Shown here: piece after piece, positions 1 to 9,643 of the stretch | Position numbering within the stretch: position 1 is the first letter of the stretch | Layout of the letters: each line of letters opens with the position of its first letter | NCBI RefSeq assembly: GCF_001904635.1 | Contig: NZ_MRCB01000015.1 | Location: 62,001 to 126,000, forward strand | DNA length: 64,000 nucleotides | Direction of reading: 5' to 3' | Origin: Hydrococcus rivularis NIES-593 | Lineage (GTDB): Bacteria > Cyanobacteriota > Cyanobacteriia > Cyanobacteriales > Microcystaceae | Made by a program: the position numbers and the translations under genes | The notes under the pieces: model-generated | Seen by the model: the letters and a program-made list of their open reading frames with translations, nothing else | Databases searched by the model: none | What the model was told of the DNA's origin: nothing

Positions 1-23
1 ATACCACGAAAAGAAAGTCTCAT
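1..23 (-). CDS. Start of a leftward gene, probably DUF4278 family (partial)
   Basis: Only the first seven codons plus two bases lie in the window (MRLSFRG, then the edge). The start is supported by a good Shine-Dalgarno sequence, GCGGAGG, a few bases upstream on the minus strand. Small cyanobacterial DUF4278 proteins typically begin with a sequence like MKLxYRGxxY, which this resembles, but the match is too short to prove it. The gene is divergent from gatB and shares a 236-bp spacer with it. Confidence 0.4.
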
Positions 24-259
24 GACTATACCTCCGCTTGAATGGGGGACAAGGAGAACGCGCTAGGCAACTCTAGCGTTATTATTCCCGTCCCCTATTG
101 CTAAGGTAGCAGCTATTAGCAAAAACAACAAATAATTCTGTATCTATGATTACATTTTGTCAAAAATAGGTTACGAAACGATCGCTCAACTTTTTTTGCA
201 GAGGAAAGGTTCGGCAAAGATACAATAGAGCCGTCTATGATAGTATGTTTTAATTGCTC

Positions 260-1747
260 ATGGCTACTGCTACACCTGTTAAAACCGAGTATGAAGCCAT
301 TATTGGTCTAGAGATTCACTGCCAGCTCAACACGAAAAGTAAAATTTTCTGTACCTGTTCTACTAACTTTGACAGTCCTCCCAATACCAATATCTGTCCC
401 GTCTGCATGGGATATCCTGGAGTCTTACCCGTTCTCAACGAAGAAGTCCTTGCCTCTGCGGTTAAGCTGGGACTTGCCATTAACGGTCAAATAACCCCTC
501 ACAGCAAATTCGATCGCAAACAGTATTTTTATCCCGATTTGCCGAAAAATTACCAAATTTCTCAGTACGACCTCCCCATTGTCCAACACGGTTCTTTAGA
601 AATCGAGTTAGTGGATAAAAAAACTGGGCAAGCAACGCGCAAAACCATTGGGATTACTCGCTTACACATGGAAGAGGATGCAGGAAAACTCGTCCATGCA
701 GGTAGCGATCGCCTCTCCGGTTCCACTCATTCTCTAGTCGATTTCAATCGTACTGGGGTTCCCCTGCTCGAAATCGTCTCCGAACCCGATTTGCGATCGG
801 GCCAAGAAGCAGCAGAATATGCACAGGAGTTGCGCCGTCTGGTACGCTACCTTGGCATTAGCGACGGCAATATGCAGGAAGGATCGCTGCGTTGCGATGT
901 TAATGTCTCCGTTCGTCCGGTAGGAGAGAAAAAATTTGGCACGAAGGTAGAAATTAAGAATATGAACTCGTTCAGTGCCATCCAAAAAGCGATCGACTAC
1001 GAAATCGAACGGCAAATTTCTGCCCTAGAAAACGGCGAAACGATCGTCCAAGAAACTCGACTGTGGGAAGAAAACGGTCAACGCACCGTCAGCATGCGGT
1101 CTAAAGAAGGGTCTAGCGATTATCGCTATTTCCCAGAACCCGATTTGCCGCCGATCGAAGTTTCTGCCGAACAGTTGGAGAAATGGAGAGCGGAAATCCC
1201 GGAACTTCCTGCCCAAAAACGCCATCGTTATGAATCAGAGCTAGGATTGTCTGCCTATGATGCTCGCGTGTTGACCGACGATCGCAACGTGGCAGAATAT
1301 TTTGAAGCGGCAGTCGCGGCGGGGGCTAATCCCAAATTGGTTGCCAACTGGGTCACTCAAGATATTGCTGCTTATTTGAATAATAACAAATTAAGTATTG
1401 GCGAAATCGCTCTCAAACCCGAAATTCTGGCAGAATTAGTCAACTTAATCGAAAAAGGAACGATTAGTAACAAAATTGCCAAGGATATTTTGCCAGAACT
1501 GTTGGCCAAGGGGGGATCTGCCAAGGATTTGGTAGAAAAGAAAGGACTGACTACACTGTCCGATCCCGCAAAACTAGAAAAAATTATCGATGAAATCATT
1601 GCCGCCAATCCCAAGGAAGTTGAAAAGTTTCGTAGCGGCAAAGGCAATATTAAAGGTTTCTTTGTCGGACAGGTAATGAAGAAAACTAGCGGACGTGCCG
1701 ATCCAAAGCTGACTAATCAGTTGATAGATAAAAAACTTCAGGAATAA
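260..1747 (+). CDS. gatB: Aspartyl/glutamyl-tRNA(Asn/Gln) amidotransferase subunit B
   Basis: GatB is the kinase/transamidase subunit of the GatCAB complex, which converts Glu-tRNA(Gln) and Asp-tRNA(Asn) to the amidated forms in the cytoplasm. The N-terminus has the family sequence GLEIHCQLNT and the paired zinc-type cysteines CTC and CPVC (about residues 30-50). The tail from about residue 350 is the helical GatB/YqeY domain. The length of 495 aa is normal. The frame can be opened two codons earlier at a TTG, but ATG 260 (MATATPVK) is the better start. A TACAAT hexamer at 221-226 could be a -10 box. gatA and gatC are not in the window, as is usual in cyanobacteria, where the gat genes are scattered. 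Confidence 0.96.
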   Translation: MATATPVKTEYEAIIGLEIHCQLNTKSKIFCTCSTNFDSPPNTNICPVCMGYPGVLPVLNEEVLASAVKLGLAINGQITPHSKFDRKQYFYPDLPKNYQISQYDLPIVQHGSLEIELVDKKTGQATRKTIGITRLHMEEDAGKLVHAGSDRLSGSTHSLVDFNRTGVPLLEIVSEPDLRSGQEAAEYAQELRRLVRYLGISDGNMQEGSLRCDVNVSVRPVGEKKFGTKVEIKNMNSFSAIQKAIDYEIERQISALENGETIVQETRLWEENGQRTVSMRSKEGSSDYRYFPEPDLPPIEVSAEQLEKWRAEIPELPAQKRHRYESELGLSAYDARVLTDDRNVAEYFEAAVAAGANPKLVANWVTQDIAAYLNNNKLSIGEIALKPEILAELVNLIEKGTISNKIAKDILPELLAKGGSAKDLVEKKGLTTLSDPAKLEKIIDEIIAANPKEVEKFRSGKGNIKGFFVGQVMKKTSGRADPKLTNQLIDKKLQE

Positions 1748-1835
1748 GTATCAAATTGTGAAACAATTTTACTGTTTTTTTCCTTCTAACTCTCATAGTG
1801 GTAGACTGTACTCAGTAGATGCACCCTGATATTTT

Positions 1836-1867
1836 GGGAGAATCCCTTGGCAGGATCTCCCTTTTTT
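1836..1867 (+). terminator. Rho-independent terminator after gatB
   Basis: A GGGAG..ATCC / GGAT.CTCCC stem with one bulged A and loop CTTGGCA is followed directly by a run of six T. It lies about 90 bp beyond the gatB stop, in the expected orientation. Confidence 0.75.
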
Positions 1868-1988
1868 GTTGTTTTTTATTTAAGACTTAATTTTCTTTAT
1901 TGTAAGTAACTTTTTATCCTCCTATATTCTGCTTAAAAATTTCTAAAAAGTTATTAGAAATGCTCCATTTATAATCGATAATTCTTTT

Positions 1989-4163
1989 ATGCAAATAGCC
2001 ATTTTAGTCCTCGTTCAAGTTCTGATTGTCATAGCCCTCTCCCGAATCATGGGAGTTGGATGCCGCGCAATCAAACAGCCTTTAGTCATTGGAGAAATCA
2101 TCGCTGGAATTATGTTAGGACCCTCTTTATTAGGGCTAGTTTCTCCAGCGATCGCTAACTTTTTATTTCCTGAGTCAACTTTACCCTTCTTAAATGTCTT
2201 ATCAGAAATTGGCTTAATCTTTTTTATGTTTCTGATTGGGTTAGAACTCAATCCGAAATATTTAAAAAGTCAGCTTAACGTTGCTATATTAACTTCTCAC
2301 GTTAGTATTATCGTTCCTTTTTCTTTAGGAAGTTTACTGGCACTATTTCTTTATCCTTTAGTTTCCAATAGTTCGGTTTCCTTTACTGCTTTTGCGTTGT
2401 TTTTGGGCGCAGCTATGTCAATTACTGCTTTTCCAGTATTGGCGCGGATTATTACCGAAAATAATTTACAAGGGACAAAATTAGGAACTCTAGCCCTAAC
2501 TTGTGCAGCAGTCGATGACGTTACGGCGTGGTGTTTATTAGCACTCGCGATCGCAGTGACTCGAACTAACAGCGTGGCAGGTGCTTTTCCAACTATTATT
2601 GAAGCCCTAATTTATATCGCCTTTATGGTAACGGTAGGGCGATGGTTTTTGCAAAAACTGGTCGTTCATTACAGGCGCAAGGGAAGACTATCTCAGTTAG
2701 TTTTGGCAGGAATTTACATGGCAGTTGTTACTTCTGCCCTCATTACAGAACTTATTGGAATTCATCTCATTTTTGGTGCATTTTTATTAGGGGCAGTCAT
2801 GCCCAAACATGCAGGTTTAGTGAGAGAACTGGCTGAGAAAACTGAAGATTTCGTTCTCATTTTTTTACTGCCCGTCTTCTTTGCTTTTAGCGGTTTGCGG
2901 ACGCAAATTGGTTTGTTAGATCGCCCTGAATTATGGCTGTTATGTGGTGCAGTTGTAGCCGTTGCTATTATTGGGAAATATGCAGGGACATATGTTGCAG
3001 CGCGAGTATCTGGCATTGAAAAAAGAGATGCTTCCGCTTTAGCTTGGTTGATGAATACTCGCGGATTAACCGAGTTAATTGTCTTAAATATTGGCTTGAG
3101 TTATGGAGTCATTTCGCCGCTATTATTTACCATGCTAGTCATTATGGCATTGGTGACGACATTTATGACTTCTCCTCTGTTGGAGTTAACTTATCCGAAA
3201 GAAAAAATTCGGTTAGATCTGATTGAGGAACAACCCGAAGAAGTAGCAGCAAAACCTTCTCCTGCTTATAAAATATTGGTGCCAGTTGCTAATCCAAAAA
3301 CTCAATCAAGTCTGCTTAATTTAGCAGTCGCGATCGCAGGAAATCTATCTTCTGTCGTTCATCCTCTTAGTTTAATCGAATTGGAAGAAGATTATTTTTT
3401 CCAAAGTACTCCCGATGAAGCAGAAAGATTAATTAGACAGCGACGAGAAGAATTAGAAGCATTAATTGAGACGTTAGAACCTCCTGAGATGAGAAAGAAT
3501 GTTGCTCCCATCGTTCGCATTGCTAACGATGTCGCGCGAGAAACAGCTAACATTGCCATCGCCGATAATGCTAACTTAATTATTGTTGGTTGGCACCGTT
3601 CGACCTTTAGCATGAATCGGTTGGGAGGAAGAGTAGGAAAAATTTTGAATACTTCTCCAGTCGATGTCGCTGTTTTTATCGATAACAGACAGCAAAAATT
3701 AGACTCGCTTTTAGTCGCTCATTCTGATAATATTCATGACGATTTTGCCTTGTCGCTTGCCTTAAGATTGCTGATAAACAGTCCCAATCGAACCCTAAAA
3801 ATTCTTCGCTTTACAAAAGCTCAGCAAGAAACCAATGAGTTAGGCTATGAATTGCGCAACATGTTACAATTATTGCCTCAAGAGGTGCGATCGCGCATAG
3901 AAATTATTAAACCTCAAGAAGAAACCGATCCCATCCGAACGGCAATTAGAGAATCGCGCAATGCCGATCTCACTATAGCAGGAACGAGTCCGGCATGGGG
4001 AATCGAACGTCAAACCTTGGGACGCTATACCGACCGACTGTCGCAAGAATGCCACTCGTCTTTATTAATTACTCGCCGCTATTCTCGCGTCATTAGTCAT
4101 ATTAGTTCTTTGGTAAATCCAGAACAAAATTCGCTCTTATCGCGATCGAATGACAAACAATGA
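1989..4163 (+). CDS. Cation:proton antiporter (CPA2/KefB type) with universal-stress-like C-terminus
   Basis: This is a 724-aa inner-membrane antiporter expected to exchange Na+ or K+ for H+. Residues 1 to about 400 contain about a dozen hydrophobic segments. They include the family-typical GEIIAGIMLGPSLLG near residue 32, FMFLIGLELNP near residue 80 and the two-Asp motif CAAVDDVTAWC near residue 175, which should be the ion-binding site. After about residue 425 the protein is soluble and resembles tandem universal-stress-protein domains (ILVPVANP near 430, NLIIVGWHRS near 530), as in other cyanobacterial NapA/KefB-like proteins. There is no RCK/TrkA-N domain. Its stop overlaps the next gene by 4 bp (ATGA), so the two are probably translationally coupled. 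The transported ion cannot be told from sequence. Confidence 0.9.
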   Translation: MQIAILVLVQVLIVIALSRIMGVGCRAIKQPLVIGEIIAGIMLGPSLLGLVSPAIANFLFPESTLPFLNVLSEIGLIFFMFLIGLELNPKYLKSQLNVAILTSHVSIIVPFSLGSLLALFLYPLVSNSSVSFTAFALFLGAAMSITAFPVLARIITENNLQGTKLGTLALTCAAVDDVTAWCLLALAIAVTRTNSVAGAFPTIIEALIYIAFMVTVGRWFLQKLVVHYRRKGRLSQLVLAGIYMAVVTSALITELIGIHLIFGAFLLGAVMPKHAGLVRELAEKTEDFVLIFLLPVFFAFSGLRTQIGLLDRPELWLLCGAVVAVAIIGKYAGTYVAARVSGIEKRDASALAWLMNTRGLTELIVLNIGLSYGVISPLLFTMLVIMALVTTFMTSPLLELTYPKEKIRLDLIEEQPEEVAAKPSPAYKILVPVANPKTQSSLLNLAVAIAGNLSSVVHPLSLIELEEDYFFQSTPDEAERLIRQRREELEALIETLEPPEMRKNVAPIVRIANDVARETANIAIADNANLIIVGWHRSTFSMNRLGGRVGKILNTSPVDVAVFIDNRQQKLDSLLVAHSDNIHDDFALSLALRLLINSPNRTLKILRFTKAQQETNELGYELRNMLQLLPQEVRSRIEIIKPQEETDPIRTAIRESRNADLTIAGTSPAWGIERQTLGRYTDRLSQECHSSLLITRRYSRVISHISSLVNPEQNSLLSRSNDKQ

Positions 4164-4657
4164 AAGAACATTTTAACTTAAAATCTTTAACATTTTATGG
4201 AGTCATGATAGGCTCGGTTTTGGTTCTTTTTAAAGGGATTACTGCCTACGGAGAAACTTATCTAAAAGCTTCTCCATCTGTGGCTGGAAATTATCGAATT
4301 AATTCTCAAGCATTACCAGAATGTCTTGGATCGAAAACACTCAATTTAAACATAGAACAATCAGGAATTTATTTATTTGGAAATTTATCGACAAACGAAC
4401 AAAAAATTACTTTAGATGGCAAACTTAATGACGAACAGGTATTATTATCAGGTAAAGCCGAACGCATCGCTCAATGTCAAATTCCTAATTCAAACAATGG
4501 AATTGAAATCAAAGGACGCACTCAACAAAAGACATTTATAGGAGCAATTAGATGGAATGCTAATCCTCAAGAAATAAATTTTACAGGAACTCTAGAAACA
4601 TTACCAACCAAATCCGAACCAGTAGACAGAGAATTTATTCTCTGTCTAAAATGCTAA
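4160..4657 (+). CDS. Small exported or membrane-anchored protein of unknown function
   Basis: This 165-aa protein starts inside the stop of the antiporter gene (4-bp overlap), so co-expression is likely. Residues about 10-30 form one hydrophobic segment that could be a signal peptide or anchor. The rest looks like a beta-rich extracytoplasmic domain with two cysteines (PECLGSKT and AQCQIP) that could pair. I do not recognise a family. The last 10-11 codons (DREFILCLKC) are encoded by the first hairpin of a dispersed triple-hairpin repeat, so the native C-terminus was probably different. A role accessory to the antiporter is a guess from position only. Confidence 0.7.
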   Translation: MKEHFNLKSLTFYGVMIGSVLVLFKGITAYGETYLKASPSVAGNYRINSQALPECLGSKTLNLNIEQSGIYLFGNLSTNEQKITLDGKLNDEQVLLSGKAERIAQCQIPNSNNGIEIKGRTQQKTFIGAIRWNANPQEINFTGTLETLPTKSEPVDREFILCLKC

Positions 4658-4709
4658 AGTCCGTTTGAACGGACTTAATATTTGGGAAACAAGAAATTTA
4701 TTTCTTGGT
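4624..4709. repeat. Triple-hairpin dispersed repeat, copy 1
   Basis: Three perfect or near-perfect inverted repeats lie in a row: AGACAGAGAAT-TT-ATTCTCTGTCT at 4624-4647, AAGTCCGTT/AACGGACTT at 4657-4676, and CAAGAAAT/ATTTCTTG at 4690-4707. The same three hairpins in the same order recur at 61060-61140. The first hairpin lies inside the 3' end of the preceding gene and encodes its last residues. Confidence 0.8.
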
Positions 4710-4757
4710 GAAAAATGAATTATTAACAGAATTATTAACAAAAGTATAAGTTAGAGA

Positions 4758-5546
4758 ATGTTTCTCTTTTTATCCAAATTATTGCCTATATTTATCTACC
4801 CATTAGGATTAGTTTCTATCTGTTTAGTAATTGCTCTAGTAATGTCATGGAAAAAGTTTTCTTGGGAACAATTACCCATTGCCCTAGCACTAGGAATTAT
4901 TTTATTAAGTAGTAATGCTTGGGTAACGACTTTCTTAGTAACCTCGCTGGAATGGCAAAATCTTCCGACAGATATTCCAACAGCAGAAGCGATCGTAATC
5001 CTGGGAGGATCGATTAAACCTGCTTCTAAACCTCGACCAATGGTAGATGTAAACGAACAGGGCGATCGCGTTCTCTACGCAGCGAAATTATATCGCGATA
5101 AAAAAGCACCTTTAATTATCGCCTCTGGCGGTCGAATAGATTGGCTCAACAACGATCGCTCCGAATCGGCAGATATGGCACAATTGCTAGAAATGATGGG
5201 AGTGCCATCGGAGGCAATTATTCAAGAACCAAACTCTCTCAACACCTATCAAAATGCGGTCGAGGTCAAAAAAATTCTTGATGAAAAAGGCATTCGCAAA
5301 GTGTTATTAATTACTTCTGCCCTACATATGCCGCGATCGCTTCTCATTTTTAAACGGCAAGGAATAGAAGCTATTCCAGCACCGACGGACTTTTTAGTTA
5401 GCGAACTCGAAAATCAATTCTTAGGAAATAGTTTTCAGGCAATTATCCTCAATTTATTGCCAGATAGCGATCGACTCGATAAAACAACCAGAGTTCTCAA
5501 GGAATATATCGGCATAGCAATTTATCGTCTGCGAGGATGGCTTTAA
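4758..5546 (+). CDS. YdcF/SanA-family protein (DUF218)
   Basis: This 262-aa protein has two N-terminal membrane segments (about residues 5-27 and 35-60) followed by the DUF218 domain. Recognisable blocks are AEAIVILGGSIKP near 76, LYAAKLYRDKKAPLIIASGG near 103-122 and VLLITSALHMPRS near 180. The family includes E. coli YdcF, SanA and ElyC, linked to envelope integrity and lipid-carrier metabolism; the biochemical reaction is not firmly established. It follows the small exported protein by 100 bp, across the triple-hairpin repeat, so it may have its own promoter. Confidence 0.88.
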   Translation: MFLFLSKLLPIFIYPLGLVSICLVIALVMSWKKFSWEQLPIALALGIILLSSNAWVTTFLVTSLEWQNLPTDIPTAEAIVILGGSIKPASKPRPMVDVNEQGDRVLYAAKLYRDKKAPLIIASGGRIDWLNNDRSESADMAQLLEMMGVPSEAIIQEPNSLNTYQNAVEVKKILDEKGIRKVLLITSALHMPRSLLIFKRQGIEAIPAPTDFLVSELENQFLGNSFQAIILNLLPDSDRLDKTTRVLKEYIGIAIYRLRGWL

Positions 5547-5590
5547 CGGTTATTAGTAAATTGAACTAATAAGCGAGGAAAATACTTGCA

Positions 5591-6439
5591 CTATCGAATT
5601 GATTTTAAAAATTTCTCTACTGTTTGATTAAAAATTTTTGGTTCGACTAAAAATGCCCAATGATTGCCCGGAACTTCACAAATTTGTAGATTTTTTAAAT
5701 AAGTTTTATAGGGTTTAAGCTGCCATGCAGTGCGATTGAGTCCTTTTTGGGGTTTGACAAACAGCGTTGGAATGTCAATTAGTTGCGTTAGTCCTGCTAC
5801 TTGCATGACTTCTTCAAAAATGCGATCGCGTGCTTGTACAACAAATTTACTGCCCCAAGTTCCATCGCTTTTTTGTTCGATACTAGCTTGAAAAACTTGT
5901 TTCTGTAAAGGCGTCCAATCGCGATATTGTTTCAATTGATGCGCTAATCTTTCCGCTTCCTCGTAACTAGAAAAAGGTCCCATAATTTTAAGAAAAGGTA
6001 AAACACGGTACAAAATTGGAAACGTTATTTTAAACCAACTGGGAATTTTCCCAATAAAAAAGGGATCGACGAGAATTAAACTCTGAAAACGTTCGGGATA
6101 TTGTCTTGCCCAAATTGTTAATAATTTAGCACTCCACGAATGAGCTAAAACATGAGTGGAAGACCAACCTAAATGTTTCATTAGCGCTTCTAAATCGGCA
6201 ATAAAATCGGAGAATAAATAATTATTTTCAGGCTTGCTACTGTCTCCATGACCGCGCAAATCGGGAGCAATAATGTGGTAGTTTGGCGCTAAATAATCTC
6301 CCAGACTCGACCATACTAAAGCGCAATCAGCCAAACCGTGTAAGAGAATTAAAGGTTCTTTTCCGCTATTCCATTCTAAATAAGACAACTGAATGTCAGA
6401 AAGGTCTAAGATTTGACGGATAGGCGCGATCGCATTCAT
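5591..6439 (-). CDS. Alpha/beta-fold hydrolase
   Basis: This single-domain serine hydrolase is 282 aa long from ATG 6439; a TTG 12 codons earlier is possible but less attractive. It has the oxyanion block LILLHGLADCALVW, the strand PDLRGHGDSSKP and the nucleophile elbow AHSWSAKL, where Ser is the predicted nucleophile. The C-terminal GNHWAFL supplies the predicted catalytic His. The fold is clear, the substrate unknown. Its start lies about 50 bp downstream of the ABC permease stop on the same strand, so the two may share a transcript. Confidence 0.88.
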   Translation of the reverse strand: MNAIAPIRQILDLSDIQLSYLEWNSGKEPLILLHGLADCALVWSSLGDYLAPNYHIIAPDLRGHGDSSKPENNYLFSDFIADLEALMKHLGWSSTHVLAHSWSAKLLTIWARQYPERFQSLILVDPFFIGKIPSWFKITFPILYRVLPFLKIMGPFSSYEEAERLAHQLKQYRDWTPLQKQVFQASIEQKSDGTWGSKFVVQARDRIFEEVMQVAGLTQLIDIPTLFVKPQKGLNRTAWQLKPYKTYLKNLQICEVPGNHWAFLVEPKIFNQTVEKFLKSIR

Positions 6440-6486
6440 ATTACCAGCAAAGCTTTTTTCTTTCAGATTTAGCAAGTGCCAAAAGA

Positions 6487-7602
6487 TTAATCAGGTAATT
6501 GCATCCGTCTTAGGGTGCGTCTAGCTGCATTAAAGATAAACAATCCCAAAATAATTAAAATTATAAAAAATAGCCAAACCCCTGCCCAACCAGTTCCTCT
6601 GACAAAAGTATCTCGGCTGATTTCGAGATAGTATCTAGCCGGAACGATATTAGAAATCAGAGAAAGAGGGAAGGGAATATTACTCAAAGGATAAATAAAG
6701 CCAGATAAGAGAAAAGCTGTTAAAAAACCAATTAGAGCGACTGCTTGAATAGCTGAAGTTCGATCGGCCGCTCGACTGCCAATTAGGAGTCCAAACATAA
6801 CACTATCAGTTAGATAAATTAGCGTGCTAATTAATAAGAGAATTGGATCGCCTGCAAAACCGATTCGCCAGAGTAACATCCCAGATCCTACAATAAAAAT
6901 CATTTCTAAAATACCAATGATGAGATAGGCTAATCCTTTTCCTAAAAGCAGTTCTGTTGCACTAAGGTTAGAAGCATAAACTTGTATAATCGTTCCTTGC
7001 ACCTTTTCGCTTACCATGGCAAGTGCCGCTAATAAGGAAGGATAGATCCATAAAATTATGCCCAACAATCCGGGAACGATATAAAGCGATTCTTTTCTTC
7101 CAGGATTAAACCAAAGGCGAATACGGGGGATAACTTTATTAGTATTTGGTTGTAATTTAGAACTGCGTAAAAAATATAGAGTTGTTGCTCGGATACTATT
7201 TTGAATCACCCTGGCATTATTCACATCGCTGCCATCGACGATTGCTTGAACTTCTACAGGGATTTCGGATTTAATTTTACGGCTAAAATCCGGTGGAATC
7301 ACAACAGCAACTTTAGCCAGTCCCCTATCGACAACTTCTTCAGGGTCGTTAGAAGATAATTGACTACCTTCAGCGATGGGAATAAACTGATTGGTAGCAA
7401 ATAAACGCTCGATGTAAGCTCGACTTAAAGGCGTATTATCAAAATCTTGTACGTATAAGGGAATATTTTTGGCTTCTAGACGAATAGCATAACCAAAGAT
7501 AATTAAAGTTATAAAAGGTAGAATAAATGCCAAAGCTACTGTAAGGCGATCGCGCTTAAATTGAGATAATTCTTTGTAGCATTGCGAGAGGATTCTTTTC
7601 AT
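6487..7602 (-). CDS. ABC-2 type transporter permease (YbhR/YhhJ-like)
   Basis: This 371-aa membrane protein has the ABC-2 export permease layout: one N-terminal transmembrane helix (about residues 22-42), a large extracytoplasmic domain to about residue 165, then five or six helices to the end. The block IVPGLLGIILWIYPSLLAA is typical of YbhR/YhhJ proteins, which act with a double-ABC ATPase of the YbhF kind. Such an ATPase is encoded at 12758-14674 on the same strand, but the two are separated by a two-component gene pair. No second permease or YbhG-type adaptor is nearby. Substrate unknown; drug or lipid export is usual for the family. Confidence 0.88.
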   Translation of the reverse strand: MKRILSQCYKELSQFKRDRLTVALAFILPFITLIIFGYAIRLEAKNIPLYVQDFDNTPLSRAYIERLFATNQFIPIAEGSQLSSNDPEEVVDRGLAKVAVVIPPDFSRKIKSEIPVEVQAIVDGSDVNNARVIQNSIRATTLYFLRSSKLQPNTNKVIPRIRLWFNPGRKESLYIVPGLLGIILWIYPSLLAALAMVSEKVQGTIIQVYASNLSATELLLGKGLAYLIIGILEMIFIVGSGMLLWRIGFAGDPILLLISTLIYLTDSVMFGLLIGSRAADRTSAIQAVALIGFLTAFLLSGFIYPLSNIPFPLSLISNIVPARYYLEISRDTFVRGTGWAGVWLFFIILIILGLFIFNAARRTLRRMQLPD

Positions 7603-7719
7603 AATTATTTGTCATTTGTCATTAGGCATTTGATAAAAGGATGAAAGATTAGAGAGTATCGTTATTCTGTAAAAAAATAACAACTTCCATCAGTTATCGT
7701 TTGCTACTTATTGATTAAC

Positions 7720-7819
7720 TATAGCAATCTAAATCATTTGCGAGCGTAGTGCGATTGGGACGCTTGCACCGGCAAGATACCCGCATTACAATTTTTATGA
7801 ATCAACTAGGATTGCTATA
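7720..7819. repeat. Short inverted-repeat element (family B), copy 1
   Basis: A 100-bp non-coding element is bounded by TATAGCAATC and GATTGCTATA. Its last 39 bases match the right end of the element at 22583-22825 with one difference, and its left end is also clearly related to that copy. It lies between the ABC permease and the GGDEF-EAL gene. The ends are compatible with a TA target duplication, but because TATA is itself palindromic this cannot be proved here. Confidence 0.7.
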
Positions 7820-9643
7820 CATTAGGCAATAAAGCCTCTGCTAAGTGACAGTTAACAGGTTGGGAAAAGAAATATCCTTGTGCTTCGTCGCATCCCAAAT
7901 TTCTTAATTGAGCGAGTTGATAAGAGGTTTCTACTCCTTCAGCGATCGCTTTAATGCCTAAAGAATGAGCTAGCGTAATAATGGTCTTAACGATTTCGCA
8001 ATTGTTGCCTTGAGCGTCGATGGAACTAACAAAGGAGCGATCGATCTTTAAGGCATCGATTGGAAAACGGTGTAAATAACTTAAGCATGAATAACCTGTA
8101 CCGAAATCATCAATAATCAACTGAATTTTTTGTGCTTTGATTCCACCAAGAAGCTCGATCGTTTTTTCTCCTCGATCCATCAACATGGTTTCAGTCAGTT
8201 CTAGTCGGAGATTTTGCCCATTTAAACCAGTATCGCTGAGAATTTTAGCTAACTTATCCACAAAATCGAATTGTTTGATTTGTCGGCTCGAAAGATTGAC
8301 ACTAATATAAATAGATGAAGCTGAAGGAAGTTTTTGTTGCCAAGTGCGTAACTGTTGGCAAGCCTCTCGTAAAACCCATTCGCCAATCGGAACAATTAAG
8401 CCAGTCTCTTCGGCGATCGCGATAAAATCGCCAGGATAAATTAACCCTTTTTCTGGGTGTTGCCAGCGCAGCAAGGCTTCAAACCCCGTCACTCTATCAC
8501 TCGCTAGAGAGACGATCGGTTGATAGTACAGTAAAAATTCTTGACGATCGAGCGCATAGCACAAGTCAGTTTCGATTTGCGACAGATGTAGCGTCTGAGC
8601 GTACATTTCGCGATCGAAAACGGCATAGCGTCCTTTTCCTAAAGCTTTAGCGCGGTACATCGCAATATCCGCATCCCGCAGCAAGTCCGTGGCCATTTTG
8701 ATAATTGGTCGCACCAAAAACAATACCAATGCTGGCACCAGCAAACAATTTTCGCTCTTCTAAATGAATAGGAGAAGTAAGTTTATCTAATAATCGTTCG
8801 GCGACGGCGATCGCATCTTGAAAATCTTTGAGATCCTCAAGGAGAATAGCAAATTCATCCCCACTCAAACGAGCCACAGTATCTGCCTCACGGGTACATC
8901 CTTTAAGGATGCGGGAGACAGCAATTAAAAGTCCATCCCCCACAGCATGTCCCCAACTATCGTTAATAATTTTGAAGCGATCGAGGTCGATAAACAAGAG
9001 AGCAAATAAATAATTTTTGTTTCTTTGACTGCGTTGGAGCGCTTTTTGCAGGTGCTCCATCAACAAAGTCCGATTGGGTAAACCCGTCAGCGCATCGTGT
9101 AAAGACTGTTGCAAAAGTTTTTGTTGGGTTTGTTTGTGTTTGGTAATTTCTTGATGGAGTTTGCCAATAACTTCTTCTAATTGTACCGTTCTTTGTTGGA
9201 CTTTTTTGCTCTAATTCGGCGTTTAACTGACAAATTTCGGCTTTAGCTGCCCTCAATACCAATTGATGCTGGATGCGAACCACAATCTCTTCAATTTGAA
9301 AAGGTTTGGTGATATAGTCTACTCCTCCCACTTGAAACGCTTTCACCTTATCAAAAACATCATCCAACGCGCTGAGAAAAATGACGGGAATCTCGCGAGT
9401 ATGGGCATCAGCTTTGAGTTTCTCGCAGACTTCGTAGCCATCCATTTCTGGCATTTTAATATCTAGCAAAATGAGATCGGGAGGGGCTTTTTTGGCGGTA
9501 ATTAATGCCATTGCCCCATTTTTTACGCAGCGAACTTGATAGCCTCGCTTCATCAGAGATGCTGACAAAACCCGCAAATTATCGGGAGTATCGTCAACAA
9601 CTAAAATATTGGCACCAAAAGAATTTAACTGAGTATTATTCAT
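7815..9643 (-). pseudogene. Response regulator-GGDEF-EAL protein, broken by two frameshifts
   Basis: Three overlapping pieces join into one 608-aa protein if two single bases are removed. Piece 1 (from ATG 9643) is a receiver domain with VDDTPDN, LLDIKMPEMDG (phospho-acceptor Asp) and the conserved Lys in YITKPF. Piece 2 is a GGDEF domain (HDALTGLPNR, then RLSGDEFA in place of GGDEF). Piece 3 is an EAL domain (GFEALLRWQHP, ELTETMLMD, DDFGTGYS). The first break is in a run of six T on the plus strand at 9202-9207, where five would restore the frame; the second is at about 8691-8694, where one fewer C restores QNATDLLRDADIAMYRA. It should control cyclic di-GMP. The start overlaps the kinase stop by 4 bp. 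Either decay or sequencing error is possible. Confidence 0.85.
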
